The translations under genes and the position numbers were made by a program. From the NCBI GenBank assembly GCA_049969715.1, contig JBMFOH010000014.1, positions 1-43,461 on the forward strand: a stretch of DNA of 43,461 nt. The letters are read 5' to 3'. Every line of letters begins with the position of its first letter. The stretch's first letter is position 1. Below are positions 32,737 to 41,345 of the stretch, one piece after another. This DNA comes from JBMFOH01 sp049969715 [NCBI: bacterium]. Lineage in GTDB: Bacteria > DUMJ01. The notes below the pieces were generated by a model, which was not told where the DNA came from, ran no database searches, and saw nothing but the letters and a program-made list of their open reading frames with translations.

Positions 32737-34649
32737 TTACTCTTTATTATTTCCTCAACTACTCTAGCTAGACTTTCTGGATCTAACCCATACATCTTGA
32801 ATAGCTCATCAGACTCCCCGGAAGCACCATAGCAACTTACCCCGAGTTTTCTAAACTTGACATTTAGCCCCTCTTCTCCTATCGCCTCAGCAACTATAGA
32901 ACCTAAGCCTGTATTCACATAGTGATCCTCATATGTAACTATAGCTCCAGTTCCTGCAGAATCTCTTAGAATCTTTCTATCAAGTGCCAAGGGGCAGGAA
33001 ACATTAACAATCCTTACAGAGTAGCCTCTAGATTTCAATATCTCCCAAGCCTTTACTGCCCTATACACCATTGTACCCATAGTAAATACTGTGGCATCCT
33101 TACCTTCTCTTAATATATCTATCTTGCCATATTCAAATACATAATTCGGCCCATAGAAAGGATTCCCAGACTCATCAGTAATGATAGGGATCACAGACCT
33201 ACCCATAACAAGTAGGAAGTTTCCTTCAGTCTTAGCTATATATCTAGTAGCTATATCTGTCTGATTTGGGTCTGCAGGTACAATGATTTTAAAGTCAAGA
33301 AGGTTTCTTATAACACCTATGTAGTCTATACACTGATGAGTCTTTCCATCAGACCCAACATCAAGTCCACAGTGGGTGGTTACAAGTTTTAGATTGGTCC
33401 CATTTATACTATTAAGTCTATGCTGATTATATGTCTCGTCTATTCCAAATACTCCGAAGTCAGCAAAAAAACTAACAACCCCTTGAGTGGAGATAGCACC
33501 TGCTATTGTAGCTGTATTATGCTCCTGAATACCACCCTCAAAGAAGTGACCTGGACAACTCTTCATAAACCCATCTGTCTTTACAGAACCTGCTAGATCA
33601 CAATCAAAAACTACTACAGGTGTATGTTTACCGTCGTTATTCCTCTCTCCAAGATCTTTCAAGGCATTTCCAAATGCAGACCTGTTATCTTTTTTATCCT
33701 GAACAGTATAAAGGAAAGGTACTCCAATGTCTATACTTATAGGTTCAGACTTAGGAAGATTATGTGGTTTAGGCTGGAAGGAATCTCTTAATTTCTTATA
33801 TCTTTCCAAGTCATCCTCTAAGCCTAACTCCTCCATAGCCTTTTTATATTCATCTATAGTAAGAGCCTTTCCATGATAGAGCTCTTTATTCTCCATAAAA
33901 GAAACCCCTTTACCCATAACCGTCTTAGCAAGGATAGCTATCGGTTTTCTCTTCTCTACACCATATCTCACTGCTCTGTATATCTCCTGATAGTTATGCC
34001 CATCTATCTCTAGAACTTCCCATCCATCAGCAAGATAATTAGCCTTTATATCTTGAGGCATAACAAAGCTATTGGTACCACTTATCTGTAATCCGTTGTT
34101 ATCTATAATAGCAGTGATACCTAAACCATACTTTACTGCAAATCTCCTCGCCTCAGAGAGTTGCCCCTTTTGTTGTTCCCCATCACCCATTACAATAAAT
34201 GTATGAAAATTATATCCCTTTACCTTATTTAACAAGGCAAAACCACAGGCAGCAGACAAGCCCTGTCCTAAGTTACCTGTCGTCCATTCTATCCCAGGGA
34301 TCGTCCTTTCTATATGCCCCTCAAAAAGACTTCCAGCCTGTCTAAAATGTGCTATTGCCTCATCGAGATCTACAAAACCAAATCTACCTAATACACTGTA
34401 GACACCTGGCGAAGTATGACCATGACTTATGACTATCCTATCTCTTTGAGGATTGTAAGGATCTTTAGGGTCTACGTTTGCAAAAGAATAAAGGACAATA
34501 TAGATATCAATAGATGACATAGAACCACCTGGATGCCCTTGTTTTGCCAAAGTAGTCATCTTTAAAATATCTCCTCTACAGAGATTTCCCAATCTCTTAA
34601 GTTGCTCTATCTCCTGAGAATCTAGAAATTCCTTATTGAATCTACTCAA
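32730..34649 (-). CDS. tkt: transketolase
   Basis: This 639-residue full-length transketolase uses thiamine diphosphate to move two-carbon units in the pentose phosphate pathway. The N-terminal domain has LAKQGHPGGSMSSID, SHGHTSPGVYS and GDGEQQKGQLSEARRF...IIDNNGLQ (the GDG-NN cofactor site). The middle domain has GGIQEHNTATIAGA and HCGLDVGSDGKTHQ (catalytic Glu and His). The start is TTG 34649 after CAGGTGAT. It follows lon by 15 nt and is likely the last gene of the stress operon. Confidence 0.95.
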   Translation of the reverse strand: MSRFNKEFLDSQEIEQLKRLGNLCRGDILKMTTLAKQGHPGGSMSSIDIYIVLYSFANVDPKDPYNPQRDRIVISHGHTSPGVYSVLGRFGFVDLDEAIAHFRQAGSLFEGHIERTIPGIEWTTGNLGQGLSAACGFALLNKVKGYNFHTFIVMGDGEQQKGQLSEARRFAVKYGLGITAIIDNNGLQISGTNSFVMPQDIKANYLADGWEVLEIDGHNYQEIYRAVRYGVEKRKPIAILAKTVMGKGVSFMENKELYHGKALTIDEYKKAMEELGLEDDLERYKKLRDSFQPKPHNLPKSEPISIDIGVPFLYTVQDKKDNRSAFGNALKDLGERNNDGKHTPVVVFDCDLAGSVKTDGFMKSCPGHFFEGGIQEHNTATIAGAISTQGVVSFFADFGVFGIDETYNQHRLNSINGTNLKLVTTHCGLDVGSDGKTHQCIDYIGVIRNLLDFKIIVPADPNQTDIATRYIAKTEGNFLLVMGRSVIPIITDESGNPFYGPNYVFEYGKIDILREGKDATVFTMGTMVYRAVKAWEILKSRGYSVRIVNVSCPLALDRKILRDSAGTGAIVTYEDHYVNTGLGSIVAEAIGEEGLNVKFRKLGVSCYGASGESDELFKMYGLDPESLARVVEEIIKSKG

Positions 34650-34664
34650 TATCTATCACCTGCC

Positions 34665-37004
34665 TTATTTAACTAATTCTGGTATAAGTAGCGCCATATT
34701 GATTGCTTCATCAGCATGTTCTATAAATATAAACTCTATATCCTCCTTAACTAAATTTGGCACTTCATCAAGGTCCCGTCTATTCTCTTTTGGTAAGATT
34801 ACTGTCTTTAACCCTGCCCTGTGAGCTGCAAGGACCTTTTCTCTTATCCCACCTACGGGGAGAATCTTTCCTCTTATAGTGATCTCGCCTGTCATCCCTA
34901 GATCTTTCTTTACTGGAATCCTTCTTATAGCAGAAGCCAAGGCAGTAGCTATAGTAACACCTGCTGACGGACCATCCTTAGGAACAGCTCCTGCCGGAAC
35001 ATGGATATGAATATCCCATTTGTCGTAGAAATTACTCTCTATACTCCACTCTTCAGATTTAGACCTTACATATGTAAGAGCAGCCCTAGCAGACTCCTGC
35101 ATAACCTCTCCTAGCTTTCCAGTAAGAATAAGTCCACCTTTTCCTGGAACAAGGGTTACTTCTATAAACAGAACATCTCCACCCGCTTCCGTCCAAGCCA
35201 AACCTGTAGCCACCCCTATTTCATCCCTCTCTCCAGCAAGGCCATAACGAAATCTAGGGATACCAAGATACTTCTCTATATCCTCTTCAGATATCTCAAA
35301 TGGACCTGCCTCTCCTTTAGCCACTCTCTGAGCAATCTTTCTTAAAACAGAACCTATCTCCCTTTCCAAATTCCTTACTCCAGCCTCTCTAGTGTATTCT
35401 CTTATTATCCTCTTTATTGCGTCCTCTTCAAATCTTATCATCTCTATACTCAAGCCATTCTCAGATATCTGACGGGGAATCAGATACTTTTTTGCTATCT
35501 CCAACTTTTCATACTCAGTATATCCTGGCAGGGTAATTACTTCCATCCTATCTAGAAGTGCAGGAGGAATAGTATCCAACATATTGGCAGTAGTTATAAA
35601 AAATACCTTAGAAAGATCAAAGGGGACATCTAAATAATGGTCTACAAACTTGTTATTCTGCTGAGGGTCTAACACCTCTAACAATGCTGCAGCAGGGTCT
35701 CCTCTAAAATCTACTCCGAGTTTATCTATCTCATCCATCATAAATACAGGGTTATTCGTTCCAGCCTTCCTTATTGCCTGAATAATACGACCTGGAAGCG
35801 CACCCACATAAGTCCTTCTATGCCCTCTGATCTCTGCCTCATCCCTAACTCCTCCAAGAGATATCCTTATGAATTCCCTCCCCATAGCCCTTGCTATAGA
35901 CATCCCTAGAGAGGTCTTTCCAACCCCAGGAGGACCAACAAAACAGAGTATAGGTCCATGGGTTTCAGGTTTAAGCTTCCTCACAGCAAGAAATTCTAGG
36001 ATTCGGCTCTTTACCTTTTCCAAGTCATAATGATCCTCATCTAGAACCTTACTAGCTCTCTCTATATCTAAATTATCTTCAGTAGATTTAGACCAGGGCA
36101 GATTTATAAGCCAATCTAGATATGTCCGACTTACTGTATACTCAGCTGCCCCTGGCATCATCTGAGAAAGCCTATCCAACTCCCTTTCTGCCTCGTTTTT
36201 TACTTCCTCAGGCATCCTAGCCTGTTCTATCTTTTCACGAAGTTCATTTATCTCTTTTGTCTGCTGGTCTGTTTCTCCTAGCTCTTTCTGTATAGCCTTA
36301 AGCTGTTCTCTTAGTATATACTCACGTTGTCTTTTATCCATCTCTGTTTTGATCTCGCTCTGAATCTGCTTACCAACCTCGAGGATCTGGACCTCAGAGT
36401 TGAGAAGATACGTAACCTTCTGGAGTCTCTCCTTTACATCTATAATCTCCAATACTTCTTGTTTCTGTGCTGTAGTTATATTAAGATTTGCAGCAATGAA
36501 ATCAGCTAACTTATTTGGTTCTGCTATATTCATAGCGGTTACATAAGCCTCATCAGACAGATAAGGTGCCATAGAGACAACCTTCTGAAAGAGGTCTAAT
36601 GCATTCCTCATTAGACCTTGAACCTCGATGGTCATTTCATATACCTCTTGTATTGGTTCAATAGAAGCCTTAAAGTAAGGCTCTGTCTCTATAATCTGTT
36701 TGATCCTTATCCTTGTCATTCCTTGAACAAGAAGCCTTGTAGTCCCATCAGGAAACTTCAACATACGAATAATCGTACAGAGGGTTCCAGTATTATAAAT
36801 CTGTTCCACATTGGGCTCTTCTACATTAGGATCTTTCTGTGCCACTACTGCAAACATCTTATTCCCTACTGCTACATCGTCTATAAGCTTTATCGACCTT
36901 TCCCTCCCCACAACGATAGGAGCTACCATAGAAGGAAAGATAACCGTCTCTCTTAATGGGAGAATTGGGAGAACTTCTGGAACCTTACCCACTTCATCAC
37001 TCAT
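34665..37004 (-). CDS. lon: ATP-dependent Lon protease
   Basis: This 779-residue LonA protease degrades damaged and regulatory proteins in the cytosol. It has the N-terminal substrate domain (about 10-205), a coiled linker ([26 protein letters not shown]), the AAA+ module with Walker A GPPGVGKT, and a C-terminal protease domain with catalytic Ser680 (PKDGPSAG) and Lys723. Complete and typical. Its ATG at 37004 overlaps the stop of hsp20 by four bases. The operon context (hsp20, zinc-ribbon protein) fits protein-quality control. I see no CIRCE element. Confidence 0.98.
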   Translation of the reverse strand: MSDEVGKVPEVLPILPLRETVIFPSMVAPIVVGRERSIKLIDDVAVGNKMFAVVAQKDPNVEEPNVEQIYNTGTLCTIIRMLKFPDGTTRLLVQGMTRIRIKQIIETEPYFKASIEPIQEVYEMTIEVQGLMRNALDLFQKVVSMAPYLSDEAYVTAMNIAEPNKLADFIAANLNITTAQKQEVLEIIDVKERLQKVTYLLNSEVQILEVGKQIQSEIKTEMDKRQREYILREQLKAIQKELGETDQQTKEINELREKIEQARMPEEVKNEAERELDRLSQMMPGAAEYTVSRTYLDWLINLPWSKSTEDNLDIERASKVLDEDHYDLEKVKSRILEFLAVRKLKPETHGPILCFVGPPGVGKTSLGMSIARAMGREFIRISLGGVRDEAEIRGHRRTYVGALPGRIIQAIRKAGTNNPVFMMDEIDKLGVDFRGDPAAALLEVLDPQQNNKFVDHYLDVPFDLSKVFFITTANMLDTIPPALLDRMEVITLPGYTEYEKLEIAKKYLIPRQISENGLSIEMIRFEEDAIKRIIREYTREAGVRNLEREIGSVLRKIAQRVAKGEAGPFEISEEDIEKYLGIPRFRYGLAGERDEIGVATGLAWTEAGGDVLFIEVTLVPGKGGLILTGKLGEVMQESARAALTYVRSKSEEWSIESNFYDKWDIHIHVPAGAVPKDGPSAGVTIATALASAIRRIPVKKDLGMTGEITIRGKILPVGGIREKVLAAHRAGLKTVILPKENRRDLDEVPNLVKEDIEFIFIEHADEAINMALLIPELVK

Positions 37005-37426
37005 AAGCTTCCCTCCTCTTCTAGTGGAATATTTTTGACGCTAGTCGCCTTAGGGAAAACTATCTTAAGAATTCCATTCTGGAAAGAGGCCTTGGCATCC
37101 TCTTCTCTCACAAAGATAGGGAGAGGGATAGACCTTTCAAAAACACCGTAATTTATCTCCATCTGATGATAAGCCTCTTTCTTGTTTGTATCTGGTTCTT
37201 TTCTATTACCCCTTATAACCACCATATTACCCTGGACAAAGATCTCTATATCCTCTTTATTTACCCCTGCTATCTCTACTAAGACTATCAGCTCTTTGTC
37301 TGTCTCATACACATCTACAGAGGGCTTCCACGAGTAAGCCCCAAAAACACATTCCATAAATTGCTGAATCTCTCTGTCTATATTCCAGAAATCATCAGAG
37401 AAATTCATAGATTTCCAGTTATTCAT
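37001..37426 (-). CDS. small heat shock protein (Hsp20/alpha-crystallin)
   Basis: This 141-residue Hsp20 chaperone has a short N-terminal arm and an alpha-crystallin domain (about 45-135) with WKPSVDVYETDKELIVLVEIAGV, VIRGNRKEP, FERSIPLP and FQNGILKIVFPKA. It holds unfolding proteins without ATP. I start at ATG 37426, because GGAGGAGGG lies about 10 bases upstream while the longer frame at 37447 has no SD. It overlaps lon by four bases and follows the zinc-ribbon gene by 5 nt. Direct coupling to lon suggests hand-over of bound clients. Confidence 0.95.
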   Translation of the reverse strand: MNNWKSMNFSDDFWNIDREIQQFMECVFGAYSWKPSVDVYETDKELIVLVEIAGVNKEDIEIFVQGNMVVIRGNRKEPDTNKKEAYHQMEINYGVFERSIPLPIFVREEDAKASFQNGILKIVFPKATSVKNIPLEEEGSL

Positions 37427-37431
37427 ATAGT

Positions 37432-37935
37432 TTAATCCCTCCTCCATACAACACGGACCAATTTTTGACTTTCACTAAATTTATATTCTATACTCCCTTT
37501 ATATGTTCTGAAGAGGGCTCTACCTAATCTTAATGCCAATGCCTCATTTGTAGTTTCTATATAAATCTTACCATCCTTATCCTCAATATCTATTATCCTT
37601 CCTAAGGGATTTTTCTCCATCTCTCTCGCCTCTTCATTCTTTATAAGATTCATAGCCTCATCTTTATGTGAATGGATAAAATCTCCAGACAATTCTACTA
37701 TCCCCATAGCATAGTGGTCCTCTATCTTACGACAGGCAGGACACTTTGCCTCTGCTATATAGTCACTTTCATCACTCAATTTTATATCCTTTTCATCTAT
37801 AAATTGCCATCTCTTCTTATTATATACAACCCCACAAACTGGGCATCTTGTAGGGTCATGATATTCTATCCCCCCAATATAAGGGTCATCCAAGTGTTCA
37901 CTTGTTTCTCTCATCTGCCTACGGATAATACTCAT
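37432..37935 (-). CDS. BCAM0308-family zinc-ribbon protein
   Basis: This 167-residue protein resembles the BCAM0308 family of small, NMD3-like zinc-ribbon proteins. It has two Cys pairs, C-P-V-C-G (with VVYNKKRWQF after it) and C-P-A-C-R-K, an acidic middle with GDFIHSHKDEAMNLIKNEE, and a C-terminal alpha/beta part with ETTNEALALRLGRALFRTYKG. Its role is not known; in Burkholderia the homologue belongs to a low-oxygen locus. RNA or ribosome binding is inferred only from the NMD3 likeness. It overlaps the ATPase gene by four bases and precedes hsp20. Confidence 0.75.
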   Translation of the reverse strand: MSIIRRQMRETSEHLDDPYIGGIEYHDPTRCPVCGVVYNKKRWQFIDEKDIKLSDESDYIAEAKCPACRKIEDHYAMGIVELSGDFIHSHKDEAMNLIKNEEAREMEKNPLGRIIDIEDKDGKIYIETTNEALALRLGRALFRTYKGSIEYKFSESQKLVRVVWRRD

Positions 37936-39077
37936 ATTCTCACAACCTCCTTATTCTCAATAACACCTATAAACATCTCCGTAATAGGATCAAAGAAATA
38001 CATCCTTCTTATAGAAAATGGAATCACCTCACCAACCTCCCATATGTGTTCTAAATCCCTTCTTATCTTTATATGTGTATTCTCTTTGATCCTCACAGTA
38101 ACAATCTGCGATTTCTCTGAAGGATTCGGTTCACTTACCTCTACTATCCCTCTAAAATCACCTCCTAAAGAAATATCTTCTGCTTTTATCCCTGCTATAA
38201 CCTCTCCTAAAAGGTTCTTAGTAGGAAATATTATGCCTCCACCATAAAACACATTATCCACTATATTCCCCTTTATCAAGCTCATAGGAGGATTCCCTAA
38301 GAACCCAGCTACAAAAGCATTATAAGGATTATTATAAATCTCATCAAATGTTCCGTGTTGTATTATCCTACCCTGTCTCATAATAGCTAATCTATGTCCT
38401 AAAGAGATAGCCTCTATCTGGTCGTGGGTAACATATATGGTAGTTATTCCAAAATGTCTTAGTAGTCTTTTTAACTCTATCCTAGTAGTCTGTCTTAGTT
38501 TTGCATCCAAATCAGAGAGTGGTTCATCTAACAGGAAGACAGATGGATTCCTTATGATACATCTACCTAGAGCTACCCTCTGCTTCTGTCCGCTAGAGAG
38601 GGTACCAGGTCTTCTTGACAATAGGTCTTCAAATCCGACCCCCAAAACGTTAGATGTATATCTTACCCGCTCCTCAATCTCCTTATCTGGAAGTCTCTTT
38701 AGAAGAAGATTAAATACAACATTCCCTTTAGACGTCATATGTGGATATAAAGCATAGTTCTGGAAGACAAAACCTATCCTCCTATTCTTGGTAGAAATAT
38801 TATCTACACATTCTCCATCAAAGTATACATGACCTGTATCAGGTTCAAGGAGTCCGGCAATAACCCTAAGTAGTGTACTTTTACCACATCCAGAAGGTCC
38901 CAAAACAGAAAGGACCTCACCCTGAGAGACATCTAAGCTAACATCATCTAGAGCAACTACTGGACCATCGGTAACTAACAAACCCCCAGTTTCTACCTTG
39001 ACAAAACGTTTCTCTCTGAAAAAGCCTATATCAGAACGAAAAACCTTTGTTATGTGCTCTAATCTTATACTTGCCAT
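37932..39077 (-). CDS. MalK/UgpC-type ABC transporter ATPase, orphan
   Basis: This 381-residue sugar-importer-type ATPase has Walker A GPSGCGKST (60-68), Q-loop VFQNYALYPHMT, Walker B FLLDEPLSDLD (181-191), His-switch VTHDQIEA and C-terminal TOBE/OB domains with IKAEDISLGG. The signature reads L-S-S-G-Q, not L-S-G-G-Q (160-164). About 25 extra residues sit between the first strand and VALDDVSL (residues 14-40). No permease or binding-protein gene is next to it. It heads the operon with the zinc-ribbon, hsp20, lon and tkt. A TATAAT is at 39101-39096. It may serve several importers, such as the family-1 sugar systems. Confidence 0.9.
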   Translation of the reverse strand: MASIRLEHITKVFRSDIGFFREKRFVKVETGGLLVTDGPVVALDDVSLDVSQGEVLSVLGPSGCGKSTLLRVIAGLLEPDTGHVYFDGECVDNISTKNRRIGFVFQNYALYPHMTSKGNVVFNLLLKRLPDKEIEERVRYTSNVLGVGFEDLLSRRPGTLSSGQKQRVALGRCIIRNPSVFLLDEPLSDLDAKLRQTTRIELKRLLRHFGITTIYVTHDQIEAISLGHRLAIMRQGRIIQHGTFDEIYNNPYNAFVAGFLGNPPMSLIKGNIVDNVFYGGGIIFPTKNLLGEVIAGIKAEDISLGGDFRGIVEVSEPNPSEKSQIVTVRIKENTHIKIRRDLEHIWEVGEVIPFSIRRMYFFDPITEMFIGVIENKEVVRI

Positions 39078-39138
39078 AAAAGACCTCTCACTAATATTAT
39101 ATCACCTAATAGACCTACCCCTCTTAAAGTAGATACTT

Positions 39139-40125
39139 TTACCTTCTAATCCCTAACTCTTCTAACTTTTTATCCCTTTCCTGTAGGAATCTATCTATAG
39201 TCTCTATGTCCTCTACAGTTAACTCAAAATCACCGGCAGGGGCTATCTCCTCAATCTGGGATGGATTACGAATCCCAACGATAGCAGCAGTTACCTCAGA
39301 ACGTCTCAGTATCCATGCAATAGCAACCTGGGCAAGGGTCCTATTATATTTCTTAGCGATATCTTCTAAATTCTTCACCAATTCTAAGTTTATGCTGAGT
39401 TCTGGCTCTTGGAAGTGAGGATCATTACGACGATGGTCATCAGGTGGAAAGTTATTTACCCTTTCTCTAGTAATCTTACCAGTAAGTAATCCCTTCTGCA
39501 TAGGACTGTATACTATGACCCCAATATTTTTCTCCTTACAATATGGTAAGATCTCTTTCTCTATACCTCGAGTTATCATACTGTAAGGTGGCTGTAAAGA
39601 GGCAACAGGATGGATCTTCTCTATTCTTTTTAGCTGTTCTACATTAAAGTTTGAGACTCCAGCATAACGAATCTTACCTTCTTTTACAAGCTCAGCCATA
39701 GTAGCCCATCCCTCTTCTATATCCTCATCAGGATCAGGCCAGTGGATTTGATATAGGTCTATCACATCTACCTGAAGTCTTCGTAAGCTCTCCTCTACCT
39801 CTTTTTTAATGCTTTCCCTCTTAAGCCGACCAAAAATATTTCCATTTTCATCCCATACCCTTCCACACTTAGTAGCAATTATAGGCCTCTTAGGTAGACC
39901 CTTAATAGCCTTACCCACTATCTCTTCTGAATGTCCTAAACCATATACTGCAGCGGTATCTATCCAGTTTACTCCTAAATCTATGGCTCTTCTAATAGCA
40001 TCGATTGAATCCTTATCATCTTGAGGTCCCCAACTGTACATCCAACCACTACCACCAAGAGCCCAAGAACCGAAACCTATAACAGAAAGGTTAAGATCTG
40101 TCCAACCGAGTCTTCTTGTTCTCAT
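39139..40125 (-). CDS. aldo/keto reductase
   Basis: This 328-residue NADPH-type AKR barrel has the catalytic tetrad Asp56 (WIDTAAVYG), Tyr61, Lys86 (ATKCG) and His128 (YQIHWP). The C-terminal cofactor block is AIVGIRNPSQIEE. The long form with GPQDDKDS resembles YajO/YhdN-type reductases. It reduces an aldehyde or ketone, substrate unknown. SD AGGAGG precedes ATG 40125. A short palindrome, AAAGTA-GA-TACTTT (39126-39139), lies at its stop codon. Divergent from the ferritin-like gene. Confidence 0.92.
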   Translation of the reverse strand: MRTRRLGWTDLNLSVIGFGSWALGGSGWMYSWGPQDDKDSIDAIRRAIDLGVNWIDTAAVYGLGHSEEIVGKAIKGLPKRPIIATKCGRVWDENGNIFGRLKRESIKKEVEESLRRLQVDVIDLYQIHWPDPDEDIEEGWATMAELVKEGKIRYAGVSNFNVEQLKRIEKIHPVASLQPPYSMITRGIEKEILPYCKEKNIGVIVYSPMQKGLLTGKITRERVNNFPPDDHRRNDPHFQEPELSINLELVKNLEDIAKKYNRTLAQVAIAWILRRSEVTAAIVGIRNPSQIEEIAPAGDFELTVEDIETIDRFLQERDKKLEELGIRR

Positions 40126-40219
40126 ATAAGCCTCCTATCTGAATTCATTCTTTGATAAATAAAATTATACCACGAAATAGAAAATTATGGAAAGGATTCT
40201 GTAGATAACAGAAATATGG

Positions 40220-40225
40220 TATAAT
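40220..40225 (+). promoter_or_regulatory. -10 element of the ferritin-like gene
   Basis: A perfect TATAAT with start expected near 40232. The -35 position (TTCTGT, 40197-40202) is weak. I find no PerR or Fur box in the 136-bp divergent region. Confidence 0.5.
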
Positions 40226-40261
40226 GCACATAGTAAAAAATATGAAAGGAGGATGCTAGAT

Positions 40262-40567
40262 ATGCCTGAGTTTGGAACTCCACAGTCTGTCTTTTCTCCT
40301 GGAAGAAAGGTTACTAGGGAGGAATTGATAAGAGCCATAAGATTTTTTGTAGCTGCAGAATATGAGGCTATCCAAATGTATCAAGAGATTGCAGAATCTA
40401 CAGATAATACCTTAGCAAAGAGTGTGTTATACGACATAGCTAACGAAGAGAAAGTCCATGCAGGAGAATTCTTGAGACTTCTTAAAGAGCTGGATAAGGA
40501 AGAAGAGAAGTTTTACAAAGAAGGGGAGAAAGAGGTAGAAGAGATGATAGAAAAGATAAATAGATAG
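40262..40567 (+). CDS. encapsulated-ferritin-like (demi-ferritin) two-helix protein
   Basis: This 101-residue protein has one pair of long helices, half of a ferritin bundle. Metal ligands expected for the EncFtn family are visible: Glu33/Glu35 in AAEYEAIQMY and Glu63, His66 in NEEKVHAGEF. Such proteins dimerise to build the ferroxidase centre and are usually packed into encapsulin shells. The C-terminal tail is a charged helix and shows no clear cargo-loading peptide. No encapsulin gene is in the window. I start at ATG 40262, nine bases after GGAGG; ATG 40253 touches the SD. It is 13 nt upstream of a sugar isomerase gene. Databases may call it rubrerythrin or demethoxyubiquinone hydroxylase. 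Confidence 0.85.
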   Translation: MPEFGTPQSVFSPGRKVTREELIRAIRFFVAAEYEAIQMYQEIAESTDNTLAKSVLYDIANEEKVHAGEFLRLLKELDKEEEKFYKEGEKEVEEMIEKINR

Positions 40568-40580
40568 AAGGGAGGCAAAG

Positions 40581-41345
40581 ATGGTTATTGGACTTCAGCT
40601 CTATTCAGTAAGAGAGTTCTGTAAGACAAAAGACGAGATCCTAGACACCTTAAAGAAGGCAAGAGCCATAGGCTATCAAGTAGTTCAGGTATCTGGGATT
40701 GGAAGGATTGATACAAAAGAATTAAAGAAGATGCTAGATGACTTAGGGATAAAAGCCCCAACTACCCATCAAAGCTATAGTAGGCTCATAAATGAGACAG
40801 AAAAAGTTATAGAAGAGCACAAGATTCTTGAAGCGCCTTATGTGGTATGCCCTGGTTTACCTATGGAGCTTCATAATCCAGATGGCTATAAGAAGGTAGC
40901 CGAAGAACTTAGTAGGATTGGAGAGATGATGAAAAAAGAAAGATTAACCCTTCTATACCATAACCATGGGATAGAATTCCAAAGATACAATGGAAGGACA
41001 GGACTAGAGATTCTATTTAAAAATGCCAAAGAGAATACACTACAGATGGAGATAGATACCTATTGGGTCCAGTATGGAGGAGGAGACCCTGCCTACTGGA
41101 TAGAGAGATTCCAAGACAAGATGCCCATCTGCCACTTTAAGGATATGGGTATCAAGGATAATACCCAGGTAATGATGCCTATAGGTACAGGAAACTTAAA
41201 CTGGAGTAGAATAATAGAAGCCTGCGATAAAGTTGGTACAAAATATGCAATGGTAGAACTAGACCAATCTCCCCTCTACCCTATATGGGAAGCACTTAGA
41301 ATAAGTCTTGAAAATATGAAGGGTATGGGACTTTCTCTCTCTTAG
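40581..41345 (+). CDS. sugar phosphate isomerase/epimerase (TIM barrel)
   Basis: This 254-residue AP-endonuclease-2-like barrel has GLQLYSVREF, LLYHNHGIEF (His), QMEIDTYWVQYGG (metal Asp), ICHFKDMG (His), PIGTGNLNW and MVELDQSP (Glu). The pattern Y-H-N-H with I-D-T-Y-W fits the branch found next to sugar-dehydrogenase and keto-sugar genes. SD GGGAGGC precedes ATG 40581. It is co-transcribed with the ferritin-like gene. Its stop overlaps the stop of the convergent DUF4838 gene by four bases. The substrate is unknown. Confidence 0.88.
   Translation: MVIGLQLYSVREFCKTKDEILDTLKKARAIGYQVVQVSGIGRIDTKELKKMLDDLGIKAPTTHQSYSRLINETEKVIEEHKILEAPYVVCPGLPMELHNPDGYKKVAEELSRIGEMMKKERLTLLYHNHGIEFQRYNGRTGLEILFKNAKENTLQMEIDTYWVQYGGGDPAYWIERFQDKMPICHFKDMGIKDNTQVMMPIGTGNLNWSRIIEACDKVGTKYAMVELDQSPLYPIWEALRISLENMKGMGLSLS

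Noticed and set aside
36618-36956. 112-codon plus-strand frame opposite the lon start
   Set aside because: Antisense to a conserved Lon domain, with no motif and no SD.
37672-38247. 191-codon plus-strand frame opposite the zinc-ribbon and ATPase genes
   Set aside because: Low-complexity composition, no SD, no family likeness; it is the antisense of two well-supported genes.
39078-39138. CIRCE or CtsR site controlling the hsp20-lon operon
   Set aside because: No TTAGCACTC/GAGTGCTAA pair or CtsR-like direct heptamers are visible; only a TATAAT at 39101-39096.
40126-40261. PerR or Fur box before the ferritin-like gene
   Set aside because: AT-rich stretches only; no 7-1-7 palindrome could be found.
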